A stretch of DNA of 39,351 bases. It comes from Lobulomyces angularis. Lineage: Eukaryota > Chytridiomycota > Chytridiomycetes > Lobulomycetales > Lobulomycetaceae. Of this stretch, positions 1 to 9,510 are shown piece by piece. Position numbers and translations under genes: made by a program. The stretch spans positions 4,816 through 44,166 of the forward strand of contig JADHYX010000169.1 of assembly GCA_027604685.1 (NCBI GenBank). The letters run 5' to 3'. Numbering within the stretch: position 1 is the stretch's first letter; each line of letters opens with the position of its first letter. The notes below the pieces were generated by a model. That model had not been told where the DNA came from and did no database searches. It saw nothing but the letters and a program-made list of their open reading frames with translations.

Positions 1-629
1 AAAAAAAAAAAAAAAAAAAATTGGTTTACCCAGGTGTGACTGAACAGAATTAATTACTTCTTGAGCGTCATTTAAAGCATTATCCAACCCTATTTCATGT
101 TTTGTTTTGAAAGTATTTGAATTTTTCCAATTAGAAGGGAGCCCAATAAAAGAGTTAGACTGTGGGTCAAATTCTACATGAACATTATGCACAAAATTTG
201 TTGGGAAAGATATATGTAAATTGGAACTCTATATTTTTATTTATTTGGAATAAATTAAAAAAAATAAAAAATTAAATTAAAGTAAAAAAAATTTTTTTTT
301 TTCAAAGACATTAAAATAAAAAAATTTCTTACATGGTAAACTTCTTCTAACCAACAAGAGGTATCTTTTTCATCATTAAATGAAAATAGGGCTTGTTTGT
401 TAGATTCAAAAGTAATTTGCAAGCAATGCTTTTTAAGAAAAGTTCTATCAATTGATTCAATTTTTTGTAAATCAATTAAAAATATAACAGTGTTAAGAAG
501 TTCATTTGAAAATAGAATCAAATTTGTAGAAGTTAGAGTTAAAAATGCCAAAGTCCACGAGTTAGCTTCATTATTAAAATATTTGCAATATCCTTTCTTT
601 TTTGTAGTATTCAAGTTGAAAACTGTCAT
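1..629 (-). CDS. PAK-family protein, N-terminal PH-CRIB part (runs off the window)
   Basis: Two exons are visible: 629-333 (99 codons from ATG, phase 0) and 228-30, after which a donor (GTAAACC at 29) runs into the poly-A edge of the window. Exon 1 encodes a whole pleckstrin-homology-like domain ending in CWLEEVYH. Exon 2 encodes a CRIB (Cdc42/Rac binding) motif: ISFPTNFVHNVHVEFD followed by GLPSNW. The PH part should bind phosphoinositides at the membrane and the CRIB should bind GTP-loaded Rho GTPases, as in fungal Cla4. A kinase domain is expected beyond the edge but is not seen. The protein is clearly diverged from the two other PAKs here: the segment after CRIB (NDAQEVINSVQSHL) only faintly resembles [15 protein letters not shown]. 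The PH domain is not interrupted by the intron found after RNE in the other two, whereas the intron between PH and CRIB matches the one in the 23.7-26 kb copy. Confidence 0.85.
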
Positions 630-2203
630 TTGGAAAGATGAATGATAATTATGACGTAGAATGAGTATAAAATGATTATTATTTGAATTTGTAGGAATGT
701 TTTTTTTGTGAAATTTTTTTACTTTTTTTTTTTTTTTTTGCTTGATGCTTGTTTGAATTTCATTCAGTTACGAAAATGAAAAAAAAAGATCGAAAAAAAG
801 AAGATTCAGGGGAACGTTTTCTTTTTTTTTGCAGAAAAACTAAAATGTGAGAATGTGAGAGTGAGAAATGGGTTTAGAAGATTTGAAAATGATGAAGCAA
901 CGTGAAAAAATAAGTTGCCAAGTTATAGTTATTAAGTTAGTTTCTCATCATCAGTTCTTGATATTAGGAGCTATTCTTAGCAACTAAAGCAAGTTAATTA
1001 TCAAAAATGAAGTTGCCAATCATTAAATATCTAATTAAGTTGCTATTCATTAATGATCAAACGTAAAAGAAATCACGTTGTTAAAGTTTTTAATTATTTA
1101 ACTCCACTTCTAAATATTGAAGGAGGTTTCTTATTTTTATTCATTATAATATGTTTCACTCTATTTAAAAATTATTATCATTTTTTTTAATAATATTCAT
1201 TTTCGAGGTTACTAGCTATTAAAGTAATTTAAGTTACAATACAATAATATAAATTATTTAATATTAAATACAATTGAAAAATTTTGAGATATTAAAGGAA
1301 AAACCAAAAAAAAAAGTTACGTAAAATGTGGAACTGTTTAAGGAGACTTTTTATATAGGAGGTGTTTTACTTCAGTTTTAATTTTAGTTTCATTTTAAGT
1401 TTTTAACAAATCTTCTTTTTTTATTTAAAAATAAAAAAAAAATAATAATATATGTAATATAAATTATAGTAATATGTTAAATTACAATTATGGTATAATT
1501 CTATATCATATAAACTTAACAAAAATGACTAAATATTTATATATAGATTCAATTGTCCAAAATTATACTGAAGTGTAAAAAGAAGGTTTATTCAATGTGC
1601 AGAAAAGAAGATGCTTTATCAACATCCAGACAAAAAGCTCAAGTTATCATTTGACTGATTTACTAATTAATATGCTACAAAATTTAACAAAATTTATAGT
1701 TTTTTTGAGATTGCATTTTTTAAAAATGGATAAAATAGATCCTAAAATACAATATATACTAGTATAAAATATATGTGACTGTGCGTATAATTGAAGATGT
1801 TTGCAGATTTCATAAGTGTTCTTTTCATTTTTTTTTTCCAATGCTTATTTCAAACTATTTTAAAATTCTATTTATAAAAATCGGTAATAAAACTCTTTTA
1901 AATAATTTAACAAAACTTTTATAATAAAAAACCAATTGGAGAAAAATTAGTTTTTTTTTAAATTAATTATCGACCACGTTATAGAAATGAGTGTAAAATG
2001 TTGCAAACTCTTAAAAAACCTATTACTGCAATTGTAGTGCTAGAAGTGTTTTAGGTTTGTGTTAAAATAAAGTTGTATTAAGACCTTTAAAATTTTTTGG
2101 TTGGGGTAAAATGTATTATTTTGCCCTTAAAAATAAAATTTTTTATACAAATATATAGCTGAAGAAAATTTTTCGTTAACTTAACAAAAAATATCAAAGA
2201 AAG
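630..2203. other. intergenic, divergent promoter region
   Basis: This AT-rich spacer lies between the PAK fragment and the hydrolase, which point away from each other, so it should hold both promoters. Only short, low-complexity open frames occur (for example 64 codons near 1647-1841 on the minus strand) and none looks like a protein. No RNA gene was recognised. Confidence 0.5.
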
Positions 2204-3664
2204 ATGGTTGTCATTGATCAACACGATAATACTCCTAATGACTATAATATTTTTCGTATGGGCGACTTACATCTACAAGAAGGCATGACTTTACCTGATG
2301 CTAAACTGTAAAGAAAAAAATAAAATAAAGAAAATTATTTTTAACTGGTTTTCTTTTTTTTTTCATTCTCTTTTTTTTTAAGTGCTTACAAGGTAAATTA
2401 ATTGAAAAAAAAGATATATATATCATATCAAAAAAAAATTTTCTAATTATTCAAAAAAGACATATGGAAATAGTAATAATCCTTGCATAGTTTATCCAAC
2501 CTGGTGAGTTTATCTTAAAAAAAAATAAAGTGGATATAACTAACAATATATTTTTTTAGGTACTCAGGTACACACTGGGATAATGAATGGTTAATTGGAA
2601 AAGGAATGGCGTTAGATCCAGAAAATTTCTTTATAGTTGTTCCCAACTTGTTTGGAAATGGTTTAAGTTCCTCCCCATCAAATCAGAGCTTTCCTTACAA
2701 TGGACCTAATTTTCCCAAGGTTACACTTTATGACAATATTACAGCACAACATAGACTGATCACTGAGCATTTAGGAATAAAAAAAATTTTTGCCGTTTTA
2801 GGTTGGTCTATGGGCGGCATGCAATCATATCAATGGGGGGCTCTATACAGTGATATTGTTGAAAGAATTGTTCCATTTTGTTGCAGGTAAATAATTTTTT
2901 TTTTTTTTTTTTTTTTTTGTAATTAATAATGTTGATAGTGCGAAAACTTCGGTCCACAATATCGTGTTTTTAGAAGGTCCTAAATCAGCATTAATGGCAG
3001 ACGCTAATTTCGACAATGGAAACTATGTTAAACCTCACGATGTACAAAGAGGTCTAAGAGCTTTTGGACGGTAAATTTTATTTTGCAATTTTTTAATAAT
3101 TTCCATAAAAAAAATTTCGAATTAATAAAATTTTTTTTAGTGTTTACGCAGGTTGGGGGTTATCACAAGCTTTCTATAGAGAAAAACTTTATTTAAAAAT
3201 GGGATACCAATCCTTGGAAGATTTTCTTGTAGGTTTTTGGGAGGGTTACTTTTTAAAAAAAGATCCTAATAATTTATTAGCAATGCTTTGGTAATAATTT
3301 ATTTAATTTTTATTTTTTTTTTTCTCTTACAAATTTTTTTTTTTTTTGTAGGTCTTGGCAAAAAGGAGACATTAGTTACAATCCTGTATTTAATGGAAAT
3401 TTTAAAAAAGCATTATCAGCGATTAAATGCAAATCTTTAGTAATGCCGGGCTCAACTGACCTTTACTTTCCTCCTGAAGATAATTTGGCTGAAGTTAAGG
3501 TAAAAACAGTACTTTATACGTTTTTAACTTTATTTTAGGAAATGCCTAATGCTAAATATTTACCAATTGATTCTATCTGGGGACATTGGGCAGGCGGTCC
3601 TGGAACCAATAAAGATGATGTCAAATTTTTGGATAAAACTTTGAAAGAATTTTTTTCTAATTAA
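2204..3664 (+). CDS. alpha/beta hydrolase, MetX (homoserine/serine O-acetyltransferase) family
   Basis: Eight exons join in frame: 2204-2307, 2383-2392, 2460-2503, 2560-2886, 2939-3070, 3141-3290, 3352-3499, 3539-3664, giving 346 residues. The start ATG opens MVVIDQHDNTPNDY. The product carries MetX-family marks: LAYKTYGN near the N-terminus, WYSGTHWDNEWLIGKG, PNLFGNGLSSSPSN, and a nucleophile elbow GWSMGG with Ser136. Asp292 (GSTDLYFPP) and His321 (WGHWAGG) complete a likely Ser-Asp-His triad. Family members move an acetyl or other acyl group from acyl-CoA to homoserine or serine; some fungal members make O-acetylserine, the substrate of cysteine synthase, which is encoded about 3.5 kb away. 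The exact substrate cannot be read from sequence, and a plain hydrolase is possible. It is shorter than classical MetX (about 370 or more). Exon 2 is only 10 nt and the last intron only 39 nt. Confidence 0.88.
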
Positions 3665-3875
3665 AAATTTTTTTTATTATTAAAATTAAAGATGTCTAAA
3701 TTTCTCTTTCTTATTGAATTTACATTCTATTTGATATATAAATATATTATGTTAAAATTTTATTAATTTTCTATTTTTTTCCTTTTTAACTTTATTTAGT
3801 GTATGGTTTATTTTTTTGTCTATTTTACACTCTATGAGTTTGTTTTTTAGCTTTTATCTATCTATCTAAGGGTTT

Positions 3876-6582
3876 TTATTTTTTTAATGATTTTTTTACC
3901 AAAATTGATATTATTGTGCTTGGACCAGCTAATTTCAAGAATGGATGCTAAAAAAATAAAATAAAATAAAAAAATATAAAAATTATTTATCCAAATTTAA
4001 AAAATCAATAATTTATTACCTGTATCAATTCCTCAGTGGAAGAACGTTTATTAACATCTACTTCAAGACATCGTCCTAAAAAGTTTTTAAATATTCCACT
4101 AAGCTTATTTGGTGATTTTAAATTAGGCGTTCCGTTTGTTGCAATTAAGTATAATGCCTTTAATGGTTCTTCTTCAAGGTAGGGAGGTTCTCCCTGTCAA
4201 CAAAAATATATAAAAAAAAAAAAAAAAATACCTCAATCATTTCAATTGCCATGATTCCTAAAGACCAAACATCAATTTTTGGTCCATATTCTTTTTGTTT
4301 CACTACTTCTGGTGCCATCCTAAAAATTTTTATATGTATTAAGTATATATATACATTTTTTTACTTACCAGTAGGGTGTTCCGATTATAGATTTTCTCTT
4401 AGATTTTTCGATTGTTAATTTTGCAGAGTATCCAAAATCAGCTTTAAAAATAAGATAAATAAAAAAATAAGATTAAATTTAAAAAAAAAAAAAAATTTTT
4501 TTTTGTTACTAATTTTAACACGACCACTCGAATCCAATAAAACATTGTCACTTTTAATATCTCTATGGATAATAGAATTTGTATGCAAGTGGTGCAACCC
4601 TTTAATTGATTCATGACAAATAAAACTTATCTGACTTTCTGTCATAGTATTATTTTCTATTATTTCAGTCAATGTTCCACCTTCCATGTATTCCATGATC
4701 ACCCACAAATCTTTGTTGACAACAAAACTATCTAAATAATTTACCAAATTTGGATGTTGATTTTCCTATATCATCATTAAAAAAAAATTAAGTTTATATT
4801 TGTTACTATTATTGAATATAAACCAAAAAAAAAAAATTCATCTCACCTTCATTATAATTATTTCATTAATTATAAAATCCTTTCGAGGTTGAGCAGCTAT
4901 ATCCATTTGCTTGATTGCACAAATTTCATTTGTTTGTGTATTTTTTGCAACAAAAACTGAAGCAGAAGCTCTAACAAAAAAAAAAAAAAAAAAATTAAAC
5001 GAAAAGTAAATTAAATCTTACCCTTGACCAATTTTTTTTATTTTACTATAAATTAAAGTCGGATCAGTGTCAGAAACAACATTTTCTACAAAAAAAAAAA
5101 AAAAAGAAAAGATTTTTAATTTTTTTTTTTTTTTTTGTTGTAAAAGATTAGGATAATAAATAATGATAAGAAAAAAAAAAAAATAAAGTAGATAATTTTT
5201 ATTACTTAATTTAGTTAGTAGTTGAACATCCGTCATTACACTTAATCTAGGTTCTTTGTGAGGCCTAGGAATAGGTTTTAACTGATTTTGCGAATTTGAT
5301 GGGGGTGGTGGTAAAACATTTTTTTCCTGAAGTGAGTGTAGCGGCCTGTTGGCTGTAAGTGGTCGATGCTGTGAGGAAAGTATTGAATTTTTCTGAGAGT
5401 CTGGCATATTTTTTAAGCTAGCATCATTTGGTCTGATGGGGGGTAAATTGTAGAATTCATTATTATAATCTACTGGTGGAATATCTGGTAGTATAAAATA
5501 TTTGTAATGACTCTCATCCAATTTTATATTTTCATTGTCAAATGAAGGTCTTCTACTGTCAAAGGAATTTGAACGGCCTCTGGAGGAAGACAGAGAATTA
5601 TCGACTGTTAAAAATGAAGGAGTAGATTTATTTTTTAAATTTTTTCTGCCTAAAGATGAAGATCTGTTATTTACAGCGGGCATAAATTGGGAAGTAGAGT
5701 TTTGAATATTTCCAGAATAATTCTTGATCTTCTCATCAGGAAGATGCAACATTCCGTTTGCTGAGGTCAAATTTTCAGTATAAAATTCTAATACATCCAG
5801 CACTGCTTGAGGATTTCTAGACATATCTTCTTTCGAGATGTTTGAACTATCTAATAATGCTTTCCAGTGTTGTGGTAACCCCTATAAAGATTTATAAAAG
5901 ATTAAAATTAAAATCTAAAAGCAGAATGAAACATTTTTTTTTTTTTTTTTTTTATTAAAAAAATTAAAATAAAATAAATAAAAAATAAATAATAAATAAA
6001 AAATTAGTTTTTTTAATGTTTTGGGTGGTTGTTTAGTTTAAAAAAAAGTGTATATACTGTAAAGGCTCCTGTATAAATATCAAAATCAACATGAACATTA
6101 TGTGAAAAATTAGTTGGACTAGAAATGCCCAAGGGAGATCTATGATAAATTTCGTCGATCCAAGAGTAAAGCATATTATCACTTTTGCAGTTGATATAAA
6201 AGTTTTTTTCTTTTGTTATAATTTCAAAGCTGTAATTTTTATGTCCAGTCCTTCGAACATCTATAATATCTTTTAAAAATATCAAAGTAATTGCTTGAAA
6301 GGTATGCTTTATTTTTATTTAATTTATTTTAAAAATTTTTTGAGTAAAAAAAAAAAAATTTTTAAAAATTAAAATTTTAAAAATAAAAGAAAGGCATTTT
6401 TACAAATAATAAATACATTTAGAAATCAGTTAAGAAGAAAGAAAAAAAAAAGTTACCTCATTGCGATGGATGGTCAAAGTTTGTTCTCGCAGCAAGATCC
6501 ATCGTTTTGTCCACAAGAAGGATCTAATTCCTTCTTCGCGCACGTACAAGTAGTTACGTTTTATTATTGAGGTTGCTGTCAT
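3876..6582 (-). CDS. CLA4: Cla4-like p21-activated protein kinase (PH-CRIB-kinase)
   Basis: Ten exons join without a frame break: 6582-6457, 6306-6058, 5881-5206, 5085-5022, 4970-4847, 4765-4510, 4441-4369, 4319-4232, 4193-4020, 3947-3876, giving 633 residues. A PH domain fills residues about 7-97 ([19 protein letters not shown]...YSWIDEIYH). CRIB starts at 103 ([16 protein letters not shown]...GLPQHW), followed by [15 protein letters not shown] and a Ser/Pro/Asn-rich linker. The Ste20-type kinase runs from about 364 to 625, with Lys392 (AIKQMD), HRDIKSDN with Asp482, TDFG with Asp500, and GTPYWMAPEVV. It should act in Cdc42/Rac signalling to polarity and the cytoskeleton, with the CRIB controlling autoinhibition. 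The glycine loop reads GQGASASV, so its third glycine is Ala, unlike the paralogue at 23.7-26 kb (GQGASGSV). The gene converges on the hydrolase with only 211 nt between the two stops. Confidence 0.95.
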
Positions 6583-7176
6583 TTTTTTTTTGTTTTTTAA
6601 TCTCAAAAAAAAAAAAAATAGTTTTTATTAAAAAAAAAAAAATTAAAAAGGGGAAAAAGTGTAAAAATGTTTTTTAAAAGCACAACAAAAAATTATATAA
6701 ATACGAGTATAAATTTGCTAAACAGCAAAAATATTTTCATAATAAATGAAAATAGTTAATTTACAGCTTCAATTTACTGAAATAGCGCACTGTATTTTTT
6801 TATATTATTCCTCTATGTAGATTCTTCTTGAAAATACTCTGCGTTTGCCATGGAATTTTAATAATAAAATAAATAAATAAATTACTTTAATTTACAGAGG
6901 TATCTTTTTGTGGTCTTTTTTGTTTTTGTATTCTTTTTGTTCTGAAAATCCCTTTTTTTTTTTTTAGATCTTTACAATGAAAATTCTTTTTCAAATTTTC
7001 AAGAAAATACAATTAAATTAAAATATTTTTTAACCAAATTAAAAAAAAAAAAAATTAAAGTTCAATGATTTAATGCAAACTTTTTATTTTATTTTTTTAT
7101 TTGTTTATAATTGTATATTTTTCGTTTATTTTAATGCCATATCAACAATTATTTATCTGCATCCTTTTTAATTCAG
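6583..7176. other. intergenic spacer
   Basis: This AT-rich spacer holds the upstream region of the Cla4-like gene and the 3' end of the cysteine synthase gene, both on the minus strand. I see homopolymer tracts and no supported gene or RNA. Confidence 0.5.
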
Positions 7177-8993
7177 TTAATCACTGTCCACAGATATACC
7201 ATCAAATAAAGGTGTTGAAAGGTACCTTTCCGCTAAAAAAACATAAAAAAAAAAAAAGGATTAATTACTTTAGCAAAGGAAATTATAAAAACAAAAAACA
7301 AAAATAATTATTGATTTACCAGTGTCAGGTAATACAGTCAATATTGTTGTACCGGGGGGAGAATTTTTAGCGACTTGCAAAGCAGCAAAAACGCTAGCAC
7401 CTGCACTAACACCAACAAATAAGCCCTTCATCACAATAATAAAAAATTGTAATACACAATTATGAATTGCAAAACAAAAGACTTTATACCTCTTTTTTTG
7501 CTAATTCCCTGCTAGTTTCTAATGCATCCTTGTCACTGATATAAATTAAATCATCATAACATTTTGTGTTCAAATTTTTTGGAACAAAATTAGGTGACCA
7601 TCCTTGAACTGCATGAGGGGACCATTCGTGTCCAGTTCTAATTGAATAGAAAAAAAAAAATAGTAAAAAAAGTAACTTTTTTTTTTTAATAAAATTTTAA
7701 GAAAAAAAAAAATTTAATACAATAATTTCGATGATTCAGGTTCACAGGCAATAATTTTTACTTCAGGTCTAGCAACTTTCAAGACTGAAGAAACTCCGGT
7801 TATGGTACCGCCTGTTCCAAATCCGCTAACAAAATAGTCTAACCTTTTTCCAACAAAATCTTGAACAATTTCTTTTTTTATTTTTTATTTTTTTTTTATT
7901 AATCTTAATAAAAATGTTTTTTAAGCACCAGGTCCGGTGGTTTGACTATGGTACTCTGGGTTAGCCGGATTTTCAAATTGCTTTGTTAAAAACCATCCTT
8001 TTTCCTTAGCTAAACTAAAAGAAAGTTATTAAATTTTTAATATTTTTATAATAGCAAAAAAAAAAAAAGAACAAGTTATTTATATTCAAAAAACATTTTT
8101 TTCTTTTTTATTTACCTTTCTGCTTTTTCAACCATTCCAGTTCCCTTAAGTTCTTTGGCGGTAACGATAACCTTTGCACCCAAATATTTCATAAGCTTCC
8201 TTCGCTCCACAGAAAATGATTCAGACATAACAGAAACAAATGGATATCCCTTTACAGCACAAACCATTGCCAAGGCAATACCAGTATTTCCAGATGTAGC
8301 TTCTATTACAGTTTGACCTAATTTTTTGTTAAATGTTTAGTAATAAAACATATATACTTATATATTAAAAAATAACCTGGTTTTAATAATCCTTTTCTTT
8401 CAGCATCTACGAAAATGAAATAAAATTAAATAGAAATACAATAAAAAAAAAAAAAAAAAAAAAAATGCTTTATTAGTAAAACTTGGTACCTTCTATAACA
8501 GCAATAGCCAATCGATCTTTTACAGAACTACAAAAAATAAAAAGAAAATATATATATTTAAAAAAATTTTAAAATACTAAAAAAAAAAAATTTCACCCCA
8601 AGGGATTAAAAAATTCGGCTTTAGCATAAATGCTTACCTTAAAATAAAAAATAGAAAAAAGATTTGATTAAAATTATATTGTTCATTTATTAAATTTTTT
8701 TTTAAAAAAAATTTGCGTTTTAACATTCTTTCACTATTTCTCTTTTTTTTTTTATAATCTCACATTACTTGGTCCTAACTTATTAATTTTAATAATCGGA
8801 GTTCTTCCGATAGTCTTTAAGATCTTTGAATTTTATAAAAAAAAAAAAAAATTGGATTAAAAAATTTTTTTAATAAATTATTTAAAAAAAAAAATAACAT
8901 TTCATAATTTAAATAAAAAATATTATGTATTATTCAGTTTTGGTTTCTATTTATTTTTTTTTTATTCCTTTATTTTACATTTTCGTATATCAT
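7177..8993 (-). CDS. cysK: cysteine synthase (O-acetylserine sulfhydrylase, PLP fold type II)
   Basis: Eleven exons give 310 residues: 8993-8979, 8823-8764, 8637-8597, 8527-8490, 8406-8377, 8317-8116, 8014-7929, 7871-7721, 7637-7490, 7425-7320, 7232-7177. The first exon encodes only MIYEN and was found by demanding an ATG, a GTAAAA donor and the family N-terminus ([17 protein letters not shown] follows). The PLP lysine is Lys42 in SVKDRLA. The substrate loop is [10 protein letters not shown], the phosphate loop is [10 protein letters not shown], and the C-terminal part has [16 protein letters not shown]. The enzyme makes cysteine from O-acetylserine and sulfide. Length matches single-domain CysK, with no haem or CBS domain. 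Several introns are close together, leaving exons of 15, 30, 38 and 41 nt. One donor is GTGCTT (7928) and one is GTTATT (8376), weaker than the usual GTAA. No targeting peptide is seen, so a cytosolic location is likely. Confidence 0.93.
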
Positions 8994-9510
8994 CTGTTAT
9001 AAAAAAAATTTTTTTTTTTAAATGGTTAATTTTTTTTTTTTTTTTTTTTTAACTTTATATGATGATGAATTAAGATCCACCATTAAAGTAAGTTTATCTT
9101 TTAAAATGCCATCTGGATCAAATAATTAATGAAGAATAAATAAAAAATAATCTCTACAATAGAAATTAGACACATACTATTGAGAAAAGTACAGACGAAG
9201 AAGTGTGTATGAATTTCATTTTTATTAGAAAATAGTGAATGTTTTTGCTAAAATTGATGATACAATTCACATTTTTTTGGAAAAATTTATCCATATTTTT
9301 TATTCATTAAAACTTAAAGCTAAAAAAGTATTTATTTTTGTTATACTCTGCAAATTATTTTTATGTTGAAAAAGGTACTTTTTATTTTATTTTTGGATTA
9401 AAAAACATGATGTTAAAAAAAAAAGAAGAAAAAAAAATGTATTATTTACTTTTTTAAAAGATCTAAAGTTAACCAAAATAAAAAAAAAATGAAGAAACTT
9501 ATTTAATTCT
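8994..9510. other. intergenic spacer
   Basis: This spacer holds the promoter region of the cysteine synthase gene and the 3' end of the secreted repeat-protein gene. It is made of A and T tracts with no coding frame of note. Confidence 0.5.

Noticed and set aside
7101..7307. Plus-strand 68-codon frame
   Set aside because: It overlaps the last exon and last intron of the cysteine synthase gene on the other strand.
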